DNA of 64,000 nucleotides, taken from NCBI RefSeq assembly GCF_009766085.1, contig NZ_LMUF01000052.1, positions 225,275 to 289,274 of the forward strand. Direction: 5' to 3'. Positions 36,050 through 44,526 of this stretch are shown in pieces; the first letter of the stretch is position 1; every line of letters starts with the position of its first letter. Both the position numbers and the translations under genes were made by a program. Under the pieces are notes generated by a model, which was given only the letters and a program-made list of their open reading frames with translations, had not been told where the DNA came from and did no database searches. This stretch comes from Burkholderia sp. S171 (GTDB lineage: Bacteria; Pseudomonadota; Gammaproteobacteria; Burkholderiales; Burkholderiaceae).

Positions 36050-36637
36050 ATGAGTTATTCATCGAGTGCGACCGGCATTCTGCTTGCAGCCGGTTACGGT
36101 TCCCGCTTCGATCCAAGCGGTCTTCACAACAAACTTCTCGCCACGCTCCCCGACGGTACGCCGGTCGTGTTTCAGTCCGCTCGGCGATTGCTTTCCGCGG
36201 TGTCGCGGGTGGTGGCCGTGGTGCGGCCGGGGTCGGAGAAATTGGCGGAGGTGTTGAACGAAGCGGGTTGCGACGTGATGTTTTGCATCGATGCCGAGCG
36301 CGGCATGGGCGCGACGCTTGCCGCTGCAGTGCGCGCGACGCAGGACGCCGAAGGCTGGCTGGTCACGCTGGGCGATATGCCGTGGATTGAGCCGGGAACG
36401 GTCGAGGCGGTGGCGCGATCGCTGGACGGCGGGGCGTCGATTGTTGCGCCGTTTTATCGCGGGCAAAGGGGACATCCGGCGGGGTTTGGCGCCATGCATC
36501 TGGACGCGCTCAGCGCGCTCGACGGCGATGCCGGCGCGCGGGCGCTGTTTATGTCGGAGGTGGTTGAGCGCATCGACGTTGAAGATGCGAACATTTTGCG
36601 CGATGTGGATCTACCGGGGGATTTGCAATTGCACTAA
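36050..36637 (+). CDS. mocA: MocA-like molybdenum cofactor cytidylyltransferase
   Basis: The protein of about 195 residues has the nucleotidyltransferase motif ILLAAGYGSRF at the start and GDMPWIEPGTVEAVA and GHPAGFG further on, as in MocA, which adds CMP to molybdopterin. This cytosine form is what PaoABC-type enzymes require, which explains the location directly after paoABC. AGGAAG before ATG 36050 sets the start. No XdhC/PaoD-type chaperone gene follows, although such a gene usually accompanies this operon. Confidence 0.85.
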   Translation: MSYSSSATGILLAAGYGSRFDPSGLHNKLLATLPDGTPVVFQSARRLLSAVSRVVAVVRPGSEKLAEVLNEAGCDVMFCIDAERGMGATLAAAVRATQDAEGWLVTLGDMPWIEPGTVEAVARSLDGGASIVAPFYRGQRGHPAGFGAMHLDALSALDGDAGARALFMSEVVERIDVEDANILRDVDLPGDLQLH

Positions 36638-36709
36638 ATGATGTTGCTGATTGCATTCGTGCCGGGTTCGGCCCCCAAACGCCGATCCAACCCGCCGACC
36701 CAACCTTCT

Positions 36710-37402
36710 TCACGCGGCGATCTTGGCATCGGGCTCCCCTGCCAAAAAACACCGTCGGCTCACATCCACCAGCGTCGCTCCAAATCCCTTCAGCGCGCGA
36801 AAATCCGTGCGCGCGCTCGTCACTACCCTTGGCATAGCACTCCAGGCAATTGACGCCCCATCCGCAATCAACGCCTCCACCAGCGCCACATCCTCGCTGT
36901 GCTCGAGTGGCGCGAAGCCGCCCACCCGCACATAAGCTTGCGCCGATACCCCCATGTTCGCGCCATGAATATGCCGATGACCGTCCGCATCGGTATAAGT
37001 GCGCGCGAAATGCTCCCGCACGGCTGCTAGGTGCGGTGACCAGTCGTGGACAGCGATCACGCCACATACGGCATCGGCACGGCAATCTAGCTGCCGGACC
37101 AGCCAGTCATCGGCGACGATGCTGTCCGCGTCGGTAAACGCCAGCCAGCGCGCGCCCAGCGATAACGCGTGGCGCGCCCCCTCCGCCCTCGCCACGCCGA
37201 CGTTTCGCGCATTCACGCTAAGCACGTCGGCGCCGAGCGAAGTAGCAATGGCAGAAGTCTCGTCAATACAATGATCGACGACCACGATCACGCGTACGTC
37301 CTCCCCCAGCAATTCGTAATGATTCGCTGCGCGTTTTGCCGCACTCACGCATGCCCCGATGTGCCCCGCTTCGTTATGAGCAGGAATGATGATGCCAAGC
37401 AT
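36710..37402 (-). CDS. family 2 glycosyltransferase
   Basis: The 230-residue protein is a cytoplasmic GT2-type transferase: MLGIIIPAHNEAGHIGACV at the N-terminus, IVVVDHCIDET and TDADSIVADDWL (the DxD metal motif), and HIHGANMGVSAQAYVRVGGF. ATG 37402 with GGAG eight bases upstream is preferred over the start at 37468. The absence of membrane segments and of polysaccharide genes nearby leaves the acceptor unknown. Confidence 0.88.
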   Translation of the reverse strand: MLGIIIPAHNEAGHIGACVSAAKRAANHYELLGEDVRVIVVVDHCIDETSAIATSLGADVLSVNARNVGVARAEGARHALSLGARWLAFTDADSIVADDWLVRQLDCRADAVCGVIAVHDWSPHLAAVREHFARTYTDADGHRHIHGANMGVSAQAYVRVGGFAPLEHSEDVALVEALIADGASIAWSAMPRVVTSARTDFRALKGFGATLVDVSRRCFLAGEPDAKIAA

Positions 37403-37809
37403 GTGTTCTCTCCCTTCGCATTTTTGGCGTCCGGATTGCCCGGACACGGTTGCAGAAGGACACAGCAATGGCTATTCCCAGCGATTTGAAAGGTCAGCCG
37501 GTGCCTAGGCTAAATGTGGGCAAGCGAACATTGGACGGGGTTGACGGCTGGAGCGTGGGCAATACTTGGACGGCGTGGGGCGTCTGGAGTAGGCCTGCAC
37601 GTGGGACGCGCAACAGCGAGTCAGTCGCGTCACACGCTCATCGAGACGGCCGCCTCACAGAGAAACGGCATCGGACGGCTCAATCGGGCATCGGAAACGT
37701 GAAATTTGTTGGCAGCCCTTAGCTGAACTTCACCGGCGCAAGGGCGTTGAGGAATTCGATCTGGACTTTTGCTTGCCCATACTGGTGCCAAGACTTGCCG
37801 GCTTCCGGT
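37403..37809. other. intergenic stretch, no supported gene
   Basis: A plus-strand frame at 37450-37722 (90 codons, internal ATG at 37468) has a modest ribosome site, but its second half is Arg/His-rich and matches nothing I know, so I do not call it. Otherwise the region holds only the leader of the glycosyltransferase gene. Confidence 0.35.
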
Positions 37810-38262
37810 TTAACCGACGTGCTTCGCGGCGTTTCCATTGAACTGGTCTTCCGCCGACCCGGAGCCATCCTTACCTTGACGGGACTTTAGTAGCCCCTGT
37901 ATGGATATGTCGATATTGTGGTCTATCAGGGTAAGCGCCGTACCGGCAAAGGACAGCGCAATTGACGAGAGCGCGCCAGCCGGGACGTTGTCCAATTCCG
38001 ATATCTGGTCAACGGGGATCACTACACTCTTTCCGCGCGGGAAATGAATCATGATCACGGCCTGTTCCGGAAGATATTTCACACCTTCCGCAACGCTAGG
38101 GAGGGCACCGGAATGAGAGCCATGCCAAGTGCTCTGGATGGTCTCGAACGCAGTTTTAAGCTTGAACAGTGCGCCAGCCGGGCGACGCTCCAGAACAAAA
38201 AGCGTGTCGCGTCCCTCGTCGAGGTCGACAGGTTTTTCGTCGGGCGCGTTGATGATTTTCAT
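37810..38262 (-). CDS. DUF2442-like hypothetical protein
   Basis: The 150-residue protein is not firmly recognised. Its C-terminal half reads FPRGKSVVIPVDQISELDNVPAGAL and LIDHNIDISIQGLL, a pattern close to the DUF2442 tail (acidic dIsvegLL). It begins inside the last codons of the DUF4160-like gene with a four-base overlap, so the two are a translationally coupled pair. Such pairs are common in genomic islands and are suspected toxin-antitoxin-like modules. The N-terminal half is unlike DUF2442 and may be a fusion or unrelated domain. Confidence 0.7.
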   Translation of the reverse strand: MKIINAPDEKPVDLDEGRDTLFVLERRPAGALFKLKTAFETIQSTWHGSHSGALPSVAEGVKYLPEQAVIMIHFPRGKSVVIPVDQISELDNVPAGALSSIALSFAGTALTLIDHNIDISIQGLLKSRQGKDGSGSAEDQFNGNAAKHVG

Positions 38263-38678
38263 AACTTGATCCCTACTTGCGTGCGGTCTGCCAAGTGCAA
38301 CACGGTCATCCGCTCGGCGGGATCATACGTTCCCGCCTGGATGTTAACCAGCGTCCTTCCCGCCAGATTCGGCTTCACAACATACTGTTTTGCTTCATCC
38401 CATGCCTGATTTTCCATGCACGTGTTTTTTATAGCTTCCATCCAACTTTCCCTGGCCTCGGGCAAGCGATCTTTGACAATGGCGATGACGTCACTGCTCA
38501 CTTGAGAAGGCACTCTGGCGGTATCTGGAATGACATCTAGCAGACTCACCCCATTGTGCCAAAACGAAAATTCAAACCGCGCGGACCAGTCACCTCCATC
38601 CAGATGCACATGCGGCGGACAATGCTCGTCTCTAGTGAGCACAGCGATGCGCCTCCCCTTATATTGACCTACTTTCAT
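38259..38678 (-). CDS. DUF4160-like hypothetical protein
   Basis: The 139-residue protein carries near the N-terminus the pattern RDEHCPPHVHLDGGDWSARF, matching the DUF4160 motif (dH.PPHvHv). The remainder is not recognised. GGGAG upstream of ATG 38678 supports the start. It is the first gene of a two-gene operon with the DUF2442-like gene. Function is unknown; an antitoxin or RNA-binding role is only suspected from the recurrent pairing. Confidence 0.72.
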   Translation of the reverse strand: MKVGQYKGRRIAVLTRDEHCPPHVHLDGGDWSARFEFSFWHNGVSLLDVIPDTARVPSQVSSDVIAIVKDRLPEARESWMEAIKNTCMENQAWDEAKQYVVKPNLAGRTLVNIQAGTYDPAERMTVLHLADRTQVGIKL

Positions 38679-38932
38679 TCGTTTTATTCTCCCTTGTTAG
38701 CGCCAAGGTTGCTTACAACTATCGACGAGGTAAGCATCCGGGTGTGGTAAATATTACACACGAGACCTCGGCCCTTGATAGCTGTCCAAATGGCTAACGA
38801 GTAAAACCGCCCGAAACATTTTTTTGAGGTCCAACTGAAACAACACGTAACCTGAGTCAACTTTCCTGAAAGCTTGGCGTTAACCCGTGGACAGCGCCAA
38901 TCCTGGCGACGCTTTTCAAGGCAACCGACTCC

Positions 38933-39430
38933 ATGGCCGCCCTCCCGCTTTCAGCACTCCAGCAACGTCGACAAAAACAAGGCCACGCGGCGCTCGTCCC
39001 GAGATCCGCCGGCCAACTCAAGACGGAACACGACCGCATCGTCGGCCGCGCGAGGTTCTTTCTGTATGCGACCATCGCGCTGGCTATCGCGGGCGTAATC
39101 GCCGTGGCGATGCTGCCGTTCTCGTCTATCCCCAACGATTTCAGTTTTGGTGCCCAGGAGGTGGTCGGCGTGGCCGTGTTCGCGGCGTGCCTGTTCCTGC
39201 TGCACGAGCGCACGGAACTCACGCTCCGGCTCTACAACTACGAACCGGTCGAGCAGACCACCCAGGGCGAGCTGCGTGCGCTGTTGCATCGCGTACCGGA
39301 AGGCATCTCGTATCAAAACGCCCTCGCCGCCGACAACCGGACGTTCGTGACCGTGGAAGCGGAAGAAATTCGTCGGCGCGCCGATGCGTTCAAACCGCAA
39401 ACGGAAGGTCTGGAGCCGGCAGAAAGCTGA
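38933..39430 (+). CDS. hypothetical inner-membrane protein
   Basis: The 165-residue protein has two hydrophobic segments (ARFFLYATIALAIAGVIAVAM and VVGVAVFAACLFLL), predicted to span the inner membrane, and a charged C-terminal tail. I recognise no family. It is placed before the YdeP-like oxidoreductase but a terminator hairpin follows, so co-transcription is unlikely. Confidence 0.75.
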   Translation: MAALPLSALQQRRQKQGHAALVPRSAGQLKTEHDRIVGRARFFLYATIALAIAGVIAVAMLPFSSIPNDFSFGAQEVVGVAVFAACLFLLHERTELTLRLYNYEPVEQTTQGELRALLHRVPEGISYQNALAADNRTFVTVEAEEIRRRADAFKPQTEGLEPAES

Positions 39431-39518
39431 TAGTCGTGCCTGCCGTCGCATAAACCGCGGCGAAAGACGGCCAAATATCGTCGCCGTTCGCCGGGTGAAA
39501 ATCCAGGTGTGAACAATC

Positions 39519-39566
39519 TGAAAGCCGCCGCCCCGCATTCGCGGGCCGGCGGCTTTCATTTTTATG
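39519..39566 (+). terminator. intrinsic terminator after membrane protein gene
   Basis: The GC-rich stem aaagccgccg...cggcggcttt, with a central cccgc/gcggg extension and an attc loop, is followed by catttttat, a typical terminator. Confidence 0.8.
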
Positions 39567-39658
39567 TTCTTGCGTCGAGCCTGTTTCTTGCTGAATGAGT
39601 TCCGCCCGCGAACGCATTCTCGTCGTTCGCGCCTGTTCACCCGCGGAGCGATGCAACC

Positions 39659-41950
39659 ATGAGCAAACAACCTCGTATCAAGCAATACGACCATCCGGCA
39701 GGTGGCTGGGGCTCAGTCAAAGCCGTTTCATCGATACTGATGCAAGAGCACGTCGCCGTGAACGGCACGCGGGTGTTGTTCAAGCAGAACAAACCGGATG
39801 GTTTTGCGTGCGTGAGCTGCTCGTGGGCTAAACCAGCCGATCCGCATCTGTTCGAGTTCTGCGAAAACGGCGCAAAAGCCACCGCGTGGGAAATCACGAC
39901 CAAACGCGCGACGCCCGAGTTCTTCGACCACCACACCGTCGCCGCGCTGGAAGCCTGGAGCGATTTCGAACTCGAGTCGCAAGGCCGGCTGACCCACCCC
40001 ATGCGCTACGACGCCGCGACCGATCGCTATCTGCCCATCCCGTGGCAGCAAGCCTTCGATGAAATCGGCGAAAAGCTCCGTGGCTTCGATCCGAAACGCG
40101 TGGTGTTCTATGCGTCGGGGCGCGCGTCGCTGGAAACCTCCTACATGTACGCGCTCCTTGCCCGTTTATACGGTTGCAACAACCTGCCGGACAGTTCGAA
40201 CATGTGCCACGAGAGCACGTCCGTGGCGTTGCCCGACACCATCGGCGTGCCGGTCGGAACCGTGACACTCGAAGACTTCGACCACACTGATTGCCTGTTT
40301 TTCTTCGGCCACAACACCGGCACGAACGCGCCTCGCATGCTGCATCCGTTGCAGGAAGCGAGAAAACGCAATGCGCAGATCATCACGTTCAATCCATTGC
40401 GCGAACGCGGACTGGTGAGTTTTGCGAATCCGCAGTCGCCGAAGGAAATGCTTTCGACCGAGCAAACCTGCATCAGCACGCAATACCATCAGGTGAAGAT
40501 CGGCGGAGACATAGCGGCGATCACGGGCATTTGCAAGTCGTTGATAGAAGCCGACGACAAAGCCCAGGCAGCGAACGCACCGCGCGTGCTGGACGCGGGT
40601 TTCATCGCGGAACATACACACGGTTTCGATGCCTTCGCTGACGCGATGCGGGCCGCGGACTGGAAAGATATCGAGTCGATGTCGGCGCTGACACGCTCCG
40701 CGCTCGAAGCGGCCGCGACCGAATATGCGCGCGCGAAGGCCGTGATCATCTTGTACGGCATGGGCATCACACAGCATCGGGAAGGCGTGCTTGCTGTACA
40801 GATGCTGACGAACCTGATGCTGCTTGGCGGCAATATCGGCAAGAAGGGAGCCGGGATCTGCCCGATTCGCGGCCACTCGAACGTGCAAGGGCAGCGTACG
40901 GTGGGCATCACCGAAAAACCTGCGCTCGTCCCCATGGACAAGCTCAAGGAGCTGTATCAATTCGAGCCGCCCCAGGAAACCGGCTTGACCACCGTGGATA
41001 CCTGCGAAGCCGTCAGGGACGGTAATCTCGATGCGTTTATCGGACTCGGCGGCAATTTCGCGCGCGCGATTCCCGATCACGGCGTGATGGACCCGGCGTG
41101 GAAGCAACTGCCGCTTACCGTGCAGATTGCGACCAAACTTAACCGCAGCCATATCGTGCATGGGCGCGCGGCGTATTTGCTGCCGTGTATTGGCCGGATC
41201 GAGGTGGACCGGCAGGCGAGCGGCGAGCAGACAGTGACCGTAGAGGACAGCACCGCGTGCATTCACGCATCGAAGGGAATGGCCGATCCGGCGAGTGAAC
41301 ACTTGCTGTCGGAGCCGGCGATTGTCGCGGGGCTGGCGAAAGCGATCCTGCCGCCGAACCCGAATGTCCCCTGGGATGCGTGGGTAGGCAATTACGGATT
41401 AGTTCGTGATGCCATCGAGCGCACCTACCCCGAGCAGTTCAAGGATTTCAACCGGCGCATGACGCAACCCGGCGGTTTTCATCGGCCGTTGCCGGCTGCG
41501 AAACGCGAGTGGAAAACAAAGACTGGCAAGGCGAACTTCATCGTGCCGGATGGTTTCGGTGAAGATCCGGACATGGACTTTGACGGCGAACGCACGCTGC
41601 GCCTGATGACCACGCGCGGCGACAGCCAGTTCAATACGACCGTGTACTCACTCGATGACCGTTTCCGCGGCGTGTATGACACGCGTGACGTGTTGTTGAT
41701 GAACCAAGCCGATATGACCCGGCTGGGCTTCGCTGAAAACGATGCGGTCACGGCAATTACAGTCTCGCGGGATGAGGTACTGCGCGAGTTGGGCGGTCTG
41801 CGCGTGCATGCGTTCGACATTCCCGCCGGGTGCGTGATGGGCTATTACCCGGAGTGCAATCGTCTGATTCCGGTGTCGCATCACGCAAAACGCAGCAAGG
41901 TGCCGGCAGCCAAGGCGATCCCTGTACGGCTACGAAAAATGGCGGCTTGA
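39659..41950 (+). CDS. FdhF/YdeP-type molybdopterin oxidoreductase
   Basis: The 763-residue protein is a cytoplasmic molybdoenzyme of the formate-dehydrogenase-like YdeP family. The N-terminal CVSCSWAKPADPHLFEFCENGAKA supplies the Cys residues for a [4Fe-4S] cluster; PDSSNMCHEST contains the Cys/Ser region near the metal; GHNTGTNAPR and the C-terminal molybdopterin-dinucleotide domain (TTRGDSQFNTTVYS, then VMGYYPECNRL) are typical. YdeP in E. coli is linked to acid resistance but its substrate is unknown. No electron-transfer subunit is adjacent. Confidence 0.93.
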   Translation: MSKQPRIKQYDHPAGGWGSVKAVSSILMQEHVAVNGTRVLFKQNKPDGFACVSCSWAKPADPHLFEFCENGAKATAWEITTKRATPEFFDHHTVAALEAWSDFELESQGRLTHPMRYDAATDRYLPIPWQQAFDEIGEKLRGFDPKRVVFYASGRASLETSYMYALLARLYGCNNLPDSSNMCHESTSVALPDTIGVPVGTVTLEDFDHTDCLFFFGHNTGTNAPRMLHPLQEARKRNAQIITFNPLRERGLVSFANPQSPKEMLSTEQTCISTQYHQVKIGGDIAAITGICKSLIEADDKAQAANAPRVLDAGFIAEHTHGFDAFADAMRAADWKDIESMSALTRSALEAAATEYARAKAVIILYGMGITQHREGVLAVQMLTNLMLLGGNIGKKGAGICPIRGHSNVQGQRTVGITEKPALVPMDKLKELYQFEPPQETGLTTVDTCEAVRDGNLDAFIGLGGNFARAIPDHGVMDPAWKQLPLTVQIATKLNRSHIVHGRAAYLLPCIGRIEVDRQASGEQTVTVEDSTACIHASKGMADPASEHLLSEPAIVAGLAKAILPPNPNVPWDAWVGNYGLVRDAIERTYPEQFKDFNRRMTQPGGFHRPLPAAKREWKTKTGKANFIVPDGFGEDPDMDFDGERTLRLMTTRGDSQFNTTVYSLDDRFRGVYDTRDVLLMNQADMTRLGFAENDAVTAITVSRDEVLRELGGLRVHAFDIPAGCVMGYYPECNRLIPVSHHAKRSKVPAAKAIPVRLRKMAA

Positions 41951-42179
41951 GGGTAGTCTGGAGGTGGCATGCGGGACGTGCCGGGCGTGAACGCGGCACT
42001 CCTTTAATTGTCATCGGACCACGGGACGCAGGTCATCCGTCGTGAATCGTTGCCCGCTCGGTGCCCGACGGGTTTAACGTGGGCAGTTGGAGCTTGCGGG
42101 CCTGCCTTTCAGTCCGCATGCGCCTATGCTGAAGAACAATGACATTCACTGTCGATGACAGAACAAACCGAGGCCACTC

Positions 42180-42359
42180 ATGAACTACGTGAACCACTTG
42201 CAGTACACGAGATACGACATGCAGACCAACCCGATCCCCGACCCGCTCGCCGATCCAAACCGCGACCCCGAGGCAGACCCGCTGTCGCCGCCGTCGCCGG
42301 GGCATCGCCCCGATGAGCCGCAGCATCCCGACGCGCCGCCGGACGGGCATCCGGTTTAG
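42180..42359 (+). CDS. small Pro/Asp-rich protein
   Basis: This 59-residue frame reads MNYVNHLQYTRYDMQTNPIP and then a Pro/Asp/His-rich tail. GAGG lies six bases before the ATG. Proteins with a similar PIPDP...DPNRDPEADP tail are, as I recall, common small hypothetical proteins in Burkholderiaceae. The tail is likely disordered. It is short enough to be missed by default gene finders and has no neighbour on its strand. Confidence 0.6.
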   Translation: MNYVNHLQYTRYDMQTNPIPDPLADPNRDPEADPLSPPSPGHRPDEPQHPDAPPDGHPV

Positions 42360-42395
42360 TAGACCCGGTATCAACCAACGTTATGGCGCGGTTTC

Positions 42396-43676
42396 CTATT
42401 GCTCGCCATCGGCGACAACCATGGCAACCGCGTTGCCTTGCACAACGGGTTCCAGGGTGGGATCGAAGAAAATCTTCGTACCGCGTTGATAGTTAAACAT
42501 GAACAGCACGACCGACGCAGTAGACGCCAGCAACACGCAAAACACGAACACCGCGCGATAACCCCACGTCGCCGCCACGAATCCCGACGCCACGCCCGCC
42601 AGCACGGAGCCGGTGCGCATGGTATTGAAAAACAGCGTGGTCGCCCGGGCCAGCGCGCCGGGCATCAGTTCCTGAAAGTACGACATGCCGAGACAGGATG
42701 TCACCGCGACCACAACCGCGTTAAGGATCTGTAGCGGCACGAGTACCCACAGGTTTGGCGCGAGCGCGATGCCCGCGAAATACACAATGTGCGACAGCGA
42801 CGCGAACGCAATCATGTTTGCCTTGTTGATGCGCCGGGACGCGCCGCCGAGAAAAAGCATCATCGGAATCTCGGCGAACGCGCCGAGGCCGACCATCTGT
42901 GCGACATGCGCGGTCGTGCCGTGCAACTGATCGACAATCAGCACCGGCAGCATGATGGTCGCGATCGCTGAGCCCATGCCGATCAGCGTAAAACTCACGA
43001 GCGCTGCATATACGTGTGCGTTTTTGCCTTGCGGTGGAATTTCGCTGGTGGTTTTATCGGCGGCTTCAAAGGTGTCGTAGGCCTTGGGCTCGCGCATGCA
43101 CAGCACGATGAAACCCGCCACCGCAAACGCGCCCGCCGCCGACAAGAACAGTCCGTTAAATCCCGACACACCTAGCACGATCGCGCCCACCGCCGGACCG
43201 AACACCCACGCGCAAGAAAGCGTGGTGCGCAACGTCGCCATCGGCAGTTCGGTATGTTCGATACCTTCCGCGTGCAGCCTCGCTTTACCGAACGTGAAAA
43301 GTTGCGGAAACACCGCCGCGCCGATGCTCAGGAAGACACAGCCGAAGATCGTCAGCAACACATAGTTGCGCGTGACGCACAGCAATGCATAACCCAGCGC
43401 CGACCCCGCGATGGACAGCAGCACGATGCGTTTTTTATCGGTCCGGCGATCGGCGATACGCCCGAGATACGTACTCACGACCACACTGCTCACCGCGGTC
43501 AGCGTCATGAAGATGCCTAACCGAACCGGCGTCATGTGCGCCTCGGTCGCGCCGAACAGTGACGTGTACGGCACCGCGAAAGAGGATGCGATGCCCGACA
43601 GGAACATCGCGAGGGAAATGCCGGGATAACCGGGAAGACGGATCAGCGCGAGAAAAGTCTTGAAGACGGCGTTCAT
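42396..43676 (-). CDS. MFS sugar efflux transporter
   Basis: The 426-residue protein has about twelve membrane segments and the SetA/SetB-like pattern (PYTSLFGATEAHMTPVRLG, then LGRIADRRTDKKR, the MFS loop 2-3 motif). Set proteins export sugars and sugar analogues, including phosphorylated-sugar stress relievers. No sugar genes adjoin it, so the substrate is unassigned. It is convergent with the small Pro/Asp-rich gene. Confidence 0.9.
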   Translation of the reverse strand: MNAVFKTFLALIRLPGYPGISLAMFLSGIASSFAVPYTSLFGATEAHMTPVRLGIFMTLTAVSSVVVSTYLGRIADRRTDKKRIVLLSIAGSALGYALLCVTRNYVLLTIFGCVFLSIGAAVFPQLFTFGKARLHAEGIEHTELPMATLRTTLSCAWVFGPAVGAIVLGVSGFNGLFLSAAGAFAVAGFIVLCMREPKAYDTFEAADKTTSEIPPQGKNAHVYAALVSFTLIGMGSAIATIMLPVLIVDQLHGTTAHVAQMVGLGAFAEIPMMLFLGGASRRINKANMIAFASLSHIVYFAGIALAPNLWVLVPLQILNAVVVAVTSCLGMSYFQELMPGALARATTLFFNTMRTGSVLAGVASGFVAATWGYRAVFVFCVLLASTASVVLFMFNYQRGTKIFFDPTLEPVVQGNAVAMVVADGEQ

Positions 43677-44109
43677 TGAAATTCACGTTGGCGGCCAAGG
43701 TCCGTCGCGTGACGCTCCTGACGAGTGACAAAAACGACGTTCAGCGGGCACTTAAACACGCGCCCACGTTTTTTTCAATGACGTTTTCGTTTGGTTGCAG
43801 ACTTAACGAAGCCTGTTCCCGGATAAACGCAACCGACTGGGTGGTTAGCAACGCAAGCGGATCGTCGCAGGTACTTTCGTGCCATTGAATGCCAGAGTCT
43901 GATCTCCGATCCACGGGTTTTTTCCAAAGGCTATCTGCTGGACAGGATGCAGGCCTCTGCTCAGGTCTAACGCAACAGAGAGGGTACCAGCGGAGCGATC
44001 TAGCCGCGTTGGTGACAAATCTTCTGCCCGCTCCAGTATCGCTATAAAGACCCTCATAAAGACCGTAAAATTCGATAAGAGTCCGCATAAGGTACTTTAA
44101 GTAAAAATC
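43677..44109. other. intergenic region upstream of hipBA
   Basis: No gene is supported. The part close to hipB is AT-richer than its surroundings and holds repeated ataaagacc elements (44044-44052, 44056-44064) plus related ataagagtcc and ataaggtac, which could be HipB binding sites. Confidence 0.45.
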
Positions 44110-44138
44110 TCGAAACTTTCTCTCTGAACCGCTATAAT
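44110..44138 (+). promoter_or_regulatory. sigma-70 promoter of hipBA
   Basis: A perfect -10 box TATAAT (44133-44138) is preceded, after 17 bases, by TCGAAA (44110-44115), matching four of six bases of the -35 consensus. Transcription would begin near 44145, at the ATG of 44146, implying a leaderless message and excluding the ATG at 44137 that overlaps the -10 box. Confidence 0.7.
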
Positions 44139-44145
44139 GGCCCAT

Positions 44146-44514
44146 ATGGAGTCTACTAAACCAATTAAGAGCCCTGTTGAGGTCCGTAAAGCAAGTAAAC
44201 CGCTCCCTATTCCTGTGCAGCGGTCGCTCGCGAAACTCGGCGATGACCTCAATCGCGCGCGCCGCCGCAGAGGGCTGACGCAGCAAGCGCTCGCCGCGCG
44301 CATCGGCGCGGGGCTCAACACCGTCAAGCGCATGGAGAACGGCGATCCGCACGTGCAGTTGCATTTCCTCGTGCGCGCGCTCCATTTTTTTGGTGAGCTG
44401 CAGCGGCTCAATGACCTCCTCGACAGCGGCCAGGACGATATCGGCCTCGCATTGATGGATGAAAAACTGCCGCAACGGGTGCGAACCGCCAAAAAAACCA
44501 CCAAAGCATTCTGA
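44146..44514 (+). CDS. hipB: HipB-like HTH antitoxin/regulator
   Basis: The 122-residue protein has an XRE-type helix-turn-helix (LGDDLNRARRRRGLTQQALAARIGAG, then NTVKRMENGDPHVQL) in the middle and basic tails. It lies 12 bases before hipA, the classical antitoxin-toxin order, and should bind its own promoter and neutralise HipA. ATG 44146 is preferred because the promoter -10 box overlaps the upstream ATG; an unusually long basic N-terminal tail precedes the DNA-binding domain. Confidence 0.88.
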   Translation: MESTKPIKSPVEVRKASKPLPIPVQRSLAKLGDDLNRARRRRGLTQQALAARIGAGLNTVKRMENGDPHVQLHFLVRALHFFGELQRLNDLLDSGQDDIGLALMDEKLPQRVRTAKKTTKAF

Positions 44515-44526
44515 CGGCATAAGTGA

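Noticed and set aside
37450..37722. Plus-strand frame of 90 codons (MAIPSDLKGQPVP...)
   Set aside because: The start looks faintly like redoxin N-termini, but the rest is Arg/His-rich with no family resemblance.
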